Shown here: positions 1 through 5,123 of the stretch, one piece after another
Numbering within the stretch: the first letter of the stretch is position 1
Layout of the letters: each line of letters starts with the position of its first letter
Source of the DNA: Pseudomonadota bacterium
GTDB lineage: Bacteria; Pseudomonadota; Gammaproteobacteria; Acidiferrobacterales; Acidiferrobacteraceae
Direction of reading: 5' to 3'
Assembly (NCBI GenBank): GCA_021797365.1
Contig: JAJZZU010000219.1
Coordinates: forward strand, 1-5,123
DNA: 5,123 nt
The notes under the pieces: generated by a model
Databases searched by the model: none
Seen by the model: only the letters and a program-made list of their open reading frames with translations
What the model was told of the DNA's origin: nothing
Translations under genes and position numbers: made by a program

Positions 1-138
1 CAGCCCGTAACCGCTCGCGCCCTTGCTCTCGGCCAGGTAGGCGAGCAGCGTTCCATCGCCGCAGCCGAGATCCAGCACCCGGCTTCCCGGCCGGATCCAG
101 TCGCCGATGATACGAAAGTCCACACGTGTCGGGATCAT
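1..138 (-). CDS. metW: MetW, methionine biosynthesis methyltransferase-fold protein (5' part only)
   Basis: Only the first 46 codons are present; the gene runs off the left edge. The translation starts [15 protein letters not shown] and contains [12 protein letters not shown] at about residues 23-34, the glycine-rich SAM-binding motif I of class I methyltransferases. Length, motif position and location directly after metX fit MetW. MetW is known to accompany MetX in methionine synthesis in many proteobacteria, probably supporting the homoserine acylation step; its own methyl-transfer reaction is not settled. The ATG (138-136) overlaps the metX stop codon as ATGA, so translational coupling is likely. 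A weak GGGA lies about 9 nt upstream of the ATG; there is no strong ribosome-binding site. The motif alone would fit any class I methyltransferase; the assignment to MetW rests on context. Confidence 0.9.
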   Translation of the reverse strand, partial: MIPTRVDFRIIGDWIRPGSRVLDLGCGDGTLLAYLAESKGASGYGL

Positions 139-1280
139 GACGACAGTCCCGCGAACACGCGGTCCATATAGGCCGTGAAGATGTCGACGTAGCGCGGGAT
201 GCGCATGAGGAAGGCGTCGTGGCCGTGAGAGGCCTTGATCTCCGCATAGCTTACGTTCAGGTCGTTGTCATGAAGCGCCTTTACGATCTCCCGCGAGCGC
301 GCCGGGGCAAACCGCCAGTCGCTGGTAAAGGCGATTACCAGGCTGTCGGCCTTGACCGGCGCGAGCGCTTTGGCGAGATCGCCGTCGGCGGCGCCCGCGG
401 GATCGAAATAATCGAGCGCCTTGGTCATGAGGAGGTAGGTGTTGGCGTCGAAGCGGCCCACGAAGCTATCGGCCTGGTGGCGCAGGTAGCTCTCGACCTC
501 GAAGGCGACTTGATAGTCGAAGTTGAGTTTCCCACCGCGCAGGCCGCGACCGAATTTCTCGCGCATGATATCGTCGGAGAGGTAGGTTATGTGCCCGAGC
601 ATGCGCGCGATGCGCAGCCCCCTACGCGGCTCGGTGGCGTGATCGTAGAACCGCCCCTCGTAAAAGTCCGGATCGGTCAAAATCGCCTGGCGCGCCACTT
701 CGTTGAAGGCGATGTTCTGGGCGGTCAGCTTGGGCGCGGCGGCAATGATGACCGCATGCGCCACCCGCTCAGGGTAATCGATCGCCCACTGCAGGGCCTG
801 CATGCCGCCGAGACTGCCGCCGACTACCGCCGCCCATCTCCGAATCCCCAGCCGATCGGCGAGTCGCGCCTGGCTTGCTACCCAGTCGCCGACTGTCACC
901 ATCGGAAATTCCGGCCCGTAGGCACGCCCGCTCGCGGGATTGATGGACGCCGGGCCGGTGGAGCCGAAACAGCTGCCGAGATTGTTGCAGGCGACGACGA
1001 AAAACTTGGTGGTGTCCAGACTCTTGCCGGGACCGACGTGGTGTTCCCACCAGCCGGGCCTCTTGTCGTCGGCGCTATGGTAGCCCGCGACGTGATGACT
1101 GCCGCTCAAGGCGTGGCAGACGAGCACGGCATTGCTGGCCTCGGCGTTCAGCGTCCCGTAGGTCTCGTAAACGATCTCGTAATCCGCCAGGACGCCGCCA
1201 CTTGCCAGCGCCAGCGGTTCCGCGAATCGCAACCGGGCTGGGGTTACCAGTCCCACGGAATCTGGGGGAATGGGCTTCAC
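135..1280 (-). CDS. metX: MetX, homoserine O-acyltransferase (probably O-succinyltransferase type)
   Basis: A 381-residue alpha/beta-hydrolase that acylates the hydroxyl of L-homoserine, the first committed step of methionine synthesis, in the cytoplasm. Visible motifs are CHALSGSHH near residues 55-63, [13 protein letters not shown] at 98-110, the nucleophile elbow GGSLGGM (Ser156), SDWRF at 320-324 (probable catalytic Asp321), and SHGHDAFL at 351-358 (probable catalytic His354). The length matches the family. The start is a GTG at 1280: the reading [12 protein letters not shown] aligns with the usual MetX N-terminus, and an in-frame TGA lies 15 nt before it. No strong Shine-Dalgarno is seen. 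It follows the thioredoxin gene after 60 bp with no terminator-like hairpin, so co-transcription is plausible, and it overlaps metW by 4 nt. The SDWRF segment resembles proteobacterial MetX enzymes described as succinyl-CoA users, so succinyl may be preferred over acetyl. The acyl donor is inferred, not shown. Confidence 0.96.
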   Translation of the reverse strand: MKPIPPDSVGLVTPARLRFAEPLALASGGVLADYEIVYETYGTLNAEASNAVLVCHALSGSHHVAGYHSADDKRPGWWEHHVGPGKSLDTTKFFVVACNNLGSCFGSTGPASINPASGRAYGPEFPMVTVGDWVASQARLADRLGIRRWAAVVGGSLGGMQALQWAIDYPERVAHAVIIAAAPKLTAQNIAFNEVARQAILTDPDFYEGRFYDHATEPRRGLRIARMLGHITYLSDDIMREKFGRGLRGGKLNFDYQVAFEVESYLRHQADSFVGRFDANTYLLMTKALDYFDPAGAADGDLAKALAPVKADSLVIAFTSDWRFAPARSREIVKALHDNDLNVSYAEIKASHGHDAFLMRIPRYVDIFTAYMDRVFAGLSS

Positions 1281-1340
1281 GAATCCACGGGATCACGCAA
1301 AGCCCGCAGTGTACTGACTCAAGGATGGGCCCGCAATGCC

Positions 1341-1754
1341 CTAATGCTGGTGGCCCTCGTCGCCGTGGTCGTGACCGCAACACCCGTGATCGTGCTCGGC
1401 CTCCTCGGCCACCTCGCGGCGTACGGCATCCATGTCCACGGCACGGGCCTGGCCTATGATCTCTTCCAGGGCCTTTTTCGGCAGACTGCCGGGTTGCGCG
1501 AACAGGATGATCTGGTCGCGGAAGATCATCAGGGTCGGGATGGAGCGGACCTGGAAATGGGCGGCAAGCTCGGTCTCGGCCTCGGTGTTGATCTTCGCGA
1601 AGACGATGTCCTTGTGCTGCTCGGAGGCCTCCTCGAAGATCGGACCGAAGGCCCGACAGGGGGCGCACCACGGGGCCCAGAAGTCGACGATGACGAACGG
1701 ATTCGTGTCCACCAGCTGTTCAAAATTTGCCTTTGTTGCCTCGACTGTGGCCAT
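1341..1754 (-). CDS. Thioredoxin-family protein with a His/Cys-rich C-terminal tail
   Basis: A 137-residue protein without a signal peptide, hence cytoplasmic. Residues 1 to about 105 form a thioredoxin fold: VDFWAPWCAPC at 23-33 carries the redox pair Cys30/Cys33 in the variant WCAPC (E. coli TrxA has WCGPC), and SIPTL at 71-75 supplies the cis-proline (Pro73). It should reduce protein disulfides or act as a specialised thiol exchanger. Canonical thioredoxins end near residue 108. This one continues through a charged stretch (about 106-120) into a 17-residue tail with six histidines (121, 123, 128, 130, 135, 137) and a vicinal Cys125-Cys126 pair, which looks like a metal-binding module. The start is ATG at 1754 with GAGGG (1761-1765) 6 nt upstream. 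It is first in a likely operon with metX and metW. It is not Trx2 (TrxC), since it lacks that protein's N-terminal zinc domain. The fold is certain; the partner and physiological role are unknown. Confidence 0.93.
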   Translation of the reverse strand: MATVEATKANFEQLVDTNPFVIVDFWAPWCAPCRAFGPIFEEASEQHKDIVFAKINTEAETELAAHFQVRSIPTLMIFRDQIILFAQPGSLPKKALEEIIGQARAVDMDAVRREVAEEAEHDHGCCGHDHGDEGHQH

Positions 1755-1760
1755 GGATAT

Positions 1761-1765
1761 CCCTC
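1761..1765 (-). promoter_or_regulatory. Ribosome-binding site of the thioredoxin gene
   Basis: GAGGG on the minus strand, 6 nt before the ATG at 1754. This is good spacing for a Shine-Dalgarno and fixes the start codon. Confidence 0.75.
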
Positions 1766-1777
1766 GAAAAATGTTCC

Positions 1778-1807
1778 ATTATACAGCACGGAACGGGCCC
1801 TGGTCGC
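1778..1807 (-). promoter_or_regulatory. Probable sigma70-type promoter of the thioredoxin-metX-metW unit
   Basis: A perfect TATAAT is read on the minus strand at 1783-1778. The best -35 candidate is GCGACC at 1807-1802 with an 18-bp spacer. It shares only the GAC core with TTGACA, so the promoter may need an activator or may be weak. Transcription would begin near 1771, giving a leader of about 17 nt that still contains the GAGGG ribosome-binding site. No other convincing promoter is seen before metX. Confidence 0.55.
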
Positions 1808-1857
1808 GTAAAAAGTAGGAAAATCATGGCACGCGGTTTGCTTGGCGGGTCCCTGGG

Positions 1858-1862
1858 GGAGG
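1858..1862 (+). promoter_or_regulatory. Ribosome-binding site of the small membrane protein gene
   Basis: GGAGG lies 6 nt before the GTG at 1869. This strong Shine-Dalgarno decides the start in favour of the GTG over the in-frame TTG at 1842, and it is the best evidence that the short gene is real. Confidence 0.7.
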
Positions 1863-1868
1863 GGAGAC

Positions 1869-2048
1869 GTGTATCCGAAACTGCTTTACGAGACTCTGCC
1901 GGTCTTTTACGCGGTCGCCGCCTGGGTGTGCATGAAGGCCCTGCCGCGGCCCTATGCGCTGCTGCCCACGGCGGCCTTTGCGCTCGCCGCCGTGTTGGTG
2001 GTCATCCAGCGCTGGTATTACCGCCGGCAGTTCCACGGCCCAGAATAG
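1869..2048 (+). CDS. Small two-helix membrane protein of unknown function
   Basis: A 59-residue protein starting at GTG 1869 (MYPKLLYETLPVFY...) behind a strong GGAGG and ending at TAG 2046-2048. Two hydrophobic segments are visible, about residues 10-24 and 29-47, joined by a short KALPRP turn. A positively charged end follows (RWYYRR, about 48-53). By the positive-inside rule both ends probably face the cytoplasm, with the turn outside. I do not recognise a family with certainty. It diverges from the thioredoxin gene (114 bp between start codons) and converges on the TlpA/ScsD-like gene, whose stop lies only 9 bp beyond. No clear promoter is visible on the plus strand. It has no cysteine pair or other catalytic motif (its only Cys is residue 21). 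Possible roles are a small accessory subunit of a membrane complex or a stress-related small protein, but nothing in the sequence decides this. Confidence 0.72.
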   Translation: MYPKLLYETLPVFYAVAAWVCMKALPRPYALLPTAAFALAAVLVVIQRWYYRRQFHGPE

Positions 2049-2057
2049 CCGGTCCAG

Positions 2058-2543
2058 TCAGAGGTGAAGGCGCGCCAACCACAGGCGCGTGAGCAGGCCG
2101 GCCTCGGTCATATAGCCGGCGGCCACGAAACGGATGCGGCCGCGCGGCCCTAGGATGAATGCCATCGGCAGGACGCGCACCCCGTAGCGGTGGGCGATGC
2201 GGCCGTGGCGGTCGAGGATGACGGGGGTGCGCCAGTGGTGGTCCGCGGCGAATGCGCGCACGGCCGCCGCCGGGGATTGGGTGGCCACGACGACCACCGG
2301 GGCATGGCGCGCCACCGCCTGGACCGCACCCTGGTCGGCGCGGCATACCGGACACCAGGTCGCAAAGAAATCGACGAGCAGGACGCGCCCGGCCGCGATC
2401 GGCGGGACGTGCCCGTTCAGGCTCGCACGCGCCAGCGGCGGCGCGCGCCCATCGGCGGCGTGGCGCGTGAGGTAGGCATTGCCGGCCAGGATGAGGGCCG
2501 CCGCTGCCAGCAACTCGAGGGCCCCTCGACCCACGCGGCTCAC
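2058..2543 (-). CDS. Membrane-anchored TlpA/ScsD-like thiol-disulfide oxidoreductase
   Basis: A 161-residue protein. Residues 8-24 form one hydrophobic helix, a signal anchor, which places the rest in the periplasm. A thioredoxin-like domain follows: LLVDFFATWCPVC at 55-67 with redox Cys64/Cys67, and RVLPMAF at 123-129 with the cis-proline Pro126. The ending (GYMTEAGLLTRLWLA, about 143-157) recalls the C-terminus of ScsD, a 'suppressor of copper sensitivity' oxidoreductase, so ScsD-like is my best placement; TlpA, ResA or DsbE relatives are the alternative. No haem-binding motif is present and no cytochrome c maturation genes lie nearby. The GTG start (2543-2541) overlaps the yggT stop as GTGA. 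No Shine-Dalgarno precedes it, so translation probably depends on coupling to yggT. An ORF open far upstream in this frame only shadows yggT and is not part of the protein. No ScsB/DsbD-type electron donor is encoded in the window. Confidence 0.88.
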   Translation of the reverse strand: MSRVGRGALELLAAAALILAGNAYLTRHAADGRAPPLARASLNGHVPPIAAGRVLLVDFFATWCPVCRADQGAVQAVARHAPVVVVATQSPAAAVRAFAADHHWRTPVILDRHGRIAHRYGVRVLPMAFILGPRGRIRFVAAGYMTEAGLLTRLWLARLHL

Positions 2544-3112
2544 GTAAGGAGCGTAAGCCCGAGGTGGTGCAGCGGCTGCACCACCAGTATGGCGATGAGC
2601 TCCAGACCTATGACTACCAGCACCGGCGAGAGGTCGATCCCGGAGATCAAGGGTAGCAGGCGTCGAGCCGGACGCATGAACGGCTCGGTCAGGTGGATGG
2701 CAAGATCCGTGAACGGGTGCTCGCCGTAGGGACTTACCCAACCCATGAGTACGCGCACGAAGATCGCTGCGATCAGGACATAGAGCGTAAGCTGGATCAG
2801 ATCCGCGAGGCTCAGGATCAGGATGCCCGTAAAGTGCGGCACCACGCGCTCGACGAGCGCCATCAGCGTGATCTTCAGGGCCTCGAGCATGATGAGCAGT
2901 GCCGCGGACGCGAAGTCGATCCCAAAGAAGCCCGGTATCAGGCGCCGTAAGGGCAGGAGCGGACCGTTCGTCACGCGTACCACGAACTGGCTGAAGGGGT
3001 TGTAGAAGTCGGCGTGGGTGAGCTGCAGCAAAAAGCGCAGCAGCACCAGAATGACATACATCCCGAACAGGGTATCGATGAGAAAGGCCAGGGCCTGGCT
3101 GAGATAGCTCAC
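2540..3112 (-). CDS. yggT: YggT family integral membrane protein
   Basis: A 190-residue membrane protein, close to the usual YggT length. It is built from two YggT repeats. The first contains RFLLQLTHADFYNPFSQF (26-43) and LRRLIPGFFGIDFASA (55-70); the second contains MGWVSPYGEHPFTDLAI (123-139) and ARRLLPLISGIDLSPVLV (149-166). Each repeat is flanked by hydrophobic helices, about four in all. The family has been linked to osmotic or ion homeostasis and to membrane-associated assembly processes, but its molecular role is not settled. The GTG start (3112-3110) overlaps the proC stop as GTGA, and GGGGGCGGC just upstream gives a modest ribosome-binding site. In turn its stop overlaps the start of the oxidoreductase gene. 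The proC-yggT pairing is widely conserved in gammaproteobacteria. Frame-open sequence upstream of the GTG lies inside proC and is not part of this gene. Confidence 0.93.
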   Translation of the reverse strand: MSYLSQALAFLIDTLFGMYVILVLLRFLLQLTHADFYNPFSQFVVRVTNGPLLPLRRLIPGFFGIDFASAALLIMLEALKITLMALVERVVPHFTGILILSLADLIQLTLYVLIAAIFVRVLMGWVSPYGEHPFTDLAIHLTEPFMRPARRLLPLISGIDLSPVLVVIGLELIAILVVQPLHHLGLTLLT

Positions 3113-3930
3113 GCCGCCCCCAGTTGCTCGCCCAGCTCGCGCGAGCGATCGCAGGCTGCTTGCGCGGCACGTCCGAGCATCTCCATGAAGCCCTCGCTCA
3201 GGAGGCTCTTTATGGCGCGCTCGGTGGTGCCGCCCGGGGATGTGACGCGCGCGCGCAAAAGCGCGGCCTCCCCGGGGTGGTCGTGGACCATGCGCCCGGC
3301 GCCGGCGGCCGTGCCCGCGGCCAGCGCTGCGCTCAGGTCCCGCGGGAGTCCCAGCTGCGCGCCGGCGGCGGCGAGCGCCTCGACCATCAGAAAGAAGTAG
3401 GCGGGCCCGCTCCCGGAGATCGCGGTGGCGGCATCCATGAGGGCCTCGTCTGTGAGCCAAAACACCTCGGACACCGCGCCCAATACGGTCGCCGCCGCTT
3501 CGCGGTGCCCCGGGGTGGTCTCATCATTGGCCCACAATACGCTGACCCCGGCGTTCATCAAGGCCGGGGTGTTCGGCATGGCGCGAACGATGGCCGGCCC
3601 GCCGCCTAGCCAGCGCGCGATGTCCGCTGCGCGGATGCCGGCTGCCACCGAGACTATGAGCGGCCGGCGCTCCCGAACCCTGGGTGCAATGGCGGCGCAC
3701 AGGTCGCGCATGCCCTGCGGCTTTACCGCCAATACCAGGACGTCGGCGCGCGTGACCACGGAATCGTTGTCCGCCGGGGTGCTGATTCCGAGGTCGTGGA
3801 CACGTTGCCGCTTGTCGGGATGCGGATCGGAGACCACGATACGTTCCGGCGCCATGCGCGATGCCAGGCCGGAGGCGAGCGCCAGACCCATGTGGCCCGC
3901 GCCGATGATGCCTATCGAGAAGTTTTGCAT
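3109..3930 (-). CDS. proC: ProC, pyrroline-5-carboxylate reductase
   Basis: A 273-residue cytoplasmic enzyme that reduces 1-pyrroline-5-carboxylate to L-proline with NAD(P)H, the last step of proline synthesis. The N-terminal Rossmann motif is IGIIGAGHMG (6-15). VLAVKPQ (66-72), MPNTPA (118-123), ISGSGPAYFF (171-180) and the family signature VTSPGGTTERAI (229-240) follow in the expected order, and the length is typical. The ATG at 3930 is the only sensible start because the nucleotide-binding motif begins a few residues later. No Shine-Dalgarno lies at normal distance; a GGAGG is present 23 nt upstream, too far to serve this ATG. It is first in the proC-yggT-oxidoreductase chain and diverges from pilT. 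In related genomes yggS usually precedes proC here; it is missing from this window. Confidence 0.97.
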   Translation of the reverse strand: MQNFSIGIIGAGHMGLALASGLASRMAPERIVVSDPHPDKRQRVHDLGISTPADNDSVVTRADVLVLAVKPQGMRDLCAAIAPRVRERRPLIVSVAAGIRAADIARWLGGGPAIVRAMPNTPALMNAGVSVLWANDETTPGHREAAATVLGAVSEVFWLTDEALMDAATAISGSGPAYFFLMVEALAAAGAQLGLPRDLSAALAAGTAAGAGRMVHDHPGEAALLRARVTSPGGTTERAIKSLLSEGFMEMLGRAAQAACDRSRELGEQLGAA

Positions 3931-3972
3931 GGGGTGAGTGTAAGGGGACTCTTCCTCCAGGGAAAGACCGCC

Positions 3973-4000
3973 TTGTCTCCGCGCTCGCGCTCGTTATACT
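3973..4000 (+). promoter_or_regulatory. Probable sigma70-type promoter of pilT
   Basis: TTGTCT at 3973-3978 (four of six matches to TTGACA) and TATACT at 3995-4000 (five of six matches to TATAAT), separated by 16 bp. Transcription would start near 4007, about 27 nt before the pilT ATG. It is the best-matched full promoter seen in the window. The ribosome-binding site that follows is weak (GGTAG at 4019-4023). Confidence 0.6.
3993..3998 (-). promoter_or_regulatory. Possible -10 element for proC, overlapping the pilT -10
   Basis: On the minus strand 3998-3993 reads TATAAC, five of six matches to TATAAT, facing proC. No recognisable -35 lies at the right distance (ACCAGG at a 17-bp spacer). It shares four base pairs with the TATACT of the pilT promoter. 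If used, the proC leader would be about 55 nt. Confidence 0.3.
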
Positions 4001-4033
4001 TCAACATACCACCACCCTGGTAGCCCACACCTC

Positions 4034-5104
4034 ATGGATATCGCGGAACTCCTGGCCTTTTCCTATAAACAGAACGCGTCGGATCTGCATTTGTCGGCCG
4101 GTTTGCCACCTCTCATCCGTGTCGACGGCGACGTCAAGCGCATCAACGTAGACCCATTGGATGAGCGCGCCGTGCACAATATGGTCTACGATATCATGAA
4201 CGACAAGCAGCAAAAGGAGTATGAGGAGCGGCTGGAGTGCGATTTCTCGTTCGAGCTGCCTAACATCGCGCGCTTTCGTGTTAATGCCTTTAATCAGAAT
4301 CGTGGCCCGGGCGCCGTCTTTCGGACCATTCCCTCGAAGGTGCTGACCCTCGAGCAATTGAACGCCCCCGGAATCTTCAAGCAGATCGCCGACCAGCCGC
4401 GCGGTATCGTGCTGGTTACGGGCCCCACGGGGTCCGGCAAATCCACCACCCTGGCGGCGATGATAGACCACATCAACGAGAGCCGACGCGAGCACATACT
4501 GACCATAGAGGACCCGATCGAGTTCGTGCATACGAGCAAGAACTGTCTTATCAATCAGCGCGAGGTTCACCGGGATACCCTGGGGTTCGAGAACGCCTTG
4601 CGTTCGGCGTTGCGCGAAGATCCGGACGTCATCCTGGTCGGCGAATTGCGCGATTTGGAGACCATCCGCCTCGCGCTCACCGCCGCCGAGACCGGTCATC
4701 TCGTATTTGCCACCCTGCATACAAGTTCCGCGGCCAAGACCATAGACCGCGTGGTGGACGTGTTCCCGGCGGCGGAGAAGGAGATGGTACGCTCCATGCT
4801 CTCGGAGTCGTTGCGCGCGGTGATCTCGCAGACGCTGATGAAGAAGGTCGGTGGCGGGCGCATCGCCGCCCACGAGATCATGATCGGCACGCCCGCCATT
4901 CGCAACCTAATTCGCGAAAACAAGATCGCGCAGATGTATTCAGCCATTCAGACCAGCCAGTCCGTGGGTATGCAGACCCTCGATCAGTGTCTCATGGAGC
5001 TCGTGCGGTCGCGTCAGGTATCGGTCGAGGAGGCGCGCGGCAAGGCGGCGAACAAGGACGCATTCGCAAATAACAACGGGGCGGCCGCCGCCGCGCGGAG
5101 GTAG
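4034..5104 (+). CDS. pilT: PilT, type IV pilus retraction ATPase
   Basis: A 356-residue cytoplasmic ATPase that powers depolymerisation and retraction of type IV pili, giving twitching motility and DNA uptake. The N-terminal PAS-like domain begins MDIAELLAFS...ASDLHLSAGLPP. The core has Walker A GPTGSGKS (130-137), the Asp box LTIEDPIEFVH (156-166), Walker B ILVGELRDLETI (200-211, Glu204), and the His box TGHLVFATLHTSS (220-232). AIRNLIRE (288-295), a PilT retraction signature, is intact, which separates it from PilB and GspE assembly ATPases. The match to gammaproteobacterial PilT is close along the whole length. The protein is slightly longer than usual because of an Asn/Ala-rich end (NNNGAAAAARR). 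The ATG at 4034 aligns with known PilT starts. It has its own promoter-like sequence upstream and is followed one nucleotide after the stop by a probable pilU. Confidence 0.98.
   Translation: MDIAELLAFSYKQNASDLHLSAGLPPLIRVDGDVKRINVDPLDERAVHNMVYDIMNDKQQKEYEERLECDFSFELPNIARFRVNAFNQNRGPGAVFRTIPSKVLTLEQLNAPGIFKQIADQPRGIVLVTGPTGSGKSTTLAAMIDHINESRREHILTIEDPIEFVHTSKNCLINQREVHRDTLGFENALRSALREDPDVILVGELRDLETIRLALTAAETGHLVFATLHTSSAAKTIDRVVDVFPAAEKEMVRSMLSESLRAVISQTLMKKVGGGRIAAHEIMIGTPAIRNLIRENKIAQMYSAIQTSQSVGMQTLDQCLMELVRSRQVSVEEARGKAANKDAFANNNGAAAAARR
5097..5101 (+). promoter_or_regulatory. Ribosome-binding site of the downstream gene (probable pilU)
   Basis: GGAGG, inside the last codons of pilT, 4 nt before an ATG at 5106. 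It supports a new gene starting there and tight coupling to pilT. Confidence 0.55.
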
Positions 5105-5105
5105 G

Positions 5106-5123
5106 ATGGGTTTCCTCGATCTC
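5106..5123 (+). CDS. pilU: Start of a gene after pilT, probably pilU (first six codons only)
   Basis: ATG at 5106, one nucleotide after the pilT TAG, reads MGFLDL before the window ends. A GGAGG stands just upstream. In gammaproteobacteria the gene after pilT is usually pilU, the accessory retraction ATPase, whose N-terminus has a similar 'M-x-F-x-x-L' look. Six codons cannot prove identity, so the name rests on gene order. Confidence 0.55.

Noticed and set aside
1281..1340. Possible terminator or separate metX promoter in the thioredoxin-metX gap
   Set aside because: Only a tiny CAGT/ACTG inverted repeat is present, without a T-run, and no paired -35/-10 could be found. Read-through from the thioredoxin gene is simpler.
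219..1811. Long plus-strand open frame (530 codons) antisense to metX and the thioredoxin gene
   Set aside because: It is the mirror of two certain minus-strand genes in high-GC DNA. The translation is Gly/Arg-rich with no recognisable domain, and no ribosome-binding site supports its start.
2020..2057. Possible bidirectional terminator between the convergent genes (CCGGC ... GCCGG inverted repeat)
   Set aside because: The loop is about 19 nt, the stem is only five pairs, and there is no T-run on either side.
2544..3170. Upstream part of the open frame containing the ScsD-like protein, which would suggest a 370-residue fusion
   Set aside because: This stretch is an out-of-frame reading of yggT and the end of proC (Arg/Pro/His-rich, no domain). 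The anchor helix begins right after the GTG at 2543, which overlaps the yggT stop.
3113..3460. Upstream part of the open frame containing YggT, suggesting a longer protein
   Set aside because: It overlaps the conserved C-terminal half of proC in another frame and is Arg/Gly-rich. The GTG at 3112 gives the normal YggT length.
3981..3993. GCGCTC direct repeat beside the pilT -10
   Set aside because: Two short tandem copies in GC-rich DNA, partly inside the promoter spacer; too short to call a repeat or an operator.
4001..4873. 290-codon minus-strand open frame antisense to pilT
   Set aside because: It is a shadow of a strongly conserved pilT and its translation has no recognisable domain.

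Overview
The window looks like a chromosomal segment of a GC-rich gammaproteobacterium. The evidence is the PilT sequence, the pilT / proC-yggT / metX-metW gene neighbourhood (which I remember from Pseudomonas and relatives), and a MetX of the proteobacterial 'SDWRF' type. I cannot name a genus. An environmental or chemolithotrophic lineage is only a guess. Nothing suggests a phage, plasmid, insertion sequence, CRISPR array or RNA gene.

Layout. (1) Positions 1-1754, minus strand: a thioredoxin with a His/Cys-rich tail, then metX, then the start of metW (cut by the left edge). metX and metW overlap by ATGA, and a TATAAT box lies just upstream of the thioredoxin gene. (2) Positions 1869-2048, plus strand: a 59-codon gene for a two-helix membrane protein of unknown function, diverging from the thioredoxin gene. 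(3) Positions 2058-3930, minus strand: proC, then yggT, then a membrane-anchored TlpA/ScsD-like thiol oxidoreductase. The three are chained by two GTGA stop/start overlaps. (4) Positions 4034-5123, plus strand: pilT, divergent from proC, then the first codons of a probable pilU. The 103-bp pilT/proC gap holds a good sigma70-type promoter for pilT whose -10 overlaps a possible -10 for proC.

How the genes work together. metX and metW act in methionine synthesis and proC in proline synthesis. YggT is a conserved membrane protein of poorly defined role. PilT and PilU are the type IV pilus retraction ATPases. The thioredoxin and the ScsD-like protein are thiol-redox proteins for the cytoplasm and the periplasm respectively. 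They sit where Pseudomonas-type genomes have little between yggT and metX, and yggS, usually between pilT and proC, is absent.

This is mostly an ordinary housekeeping region. The points most worth a second look are the metal-binding-like tail on the thioredoxin, the ScsD-like gene coupled to yggT, the small divergent membrane protein, the missing yggS, and the overlapping divergent promoter. I see no convincing evidence for a wholly new system.
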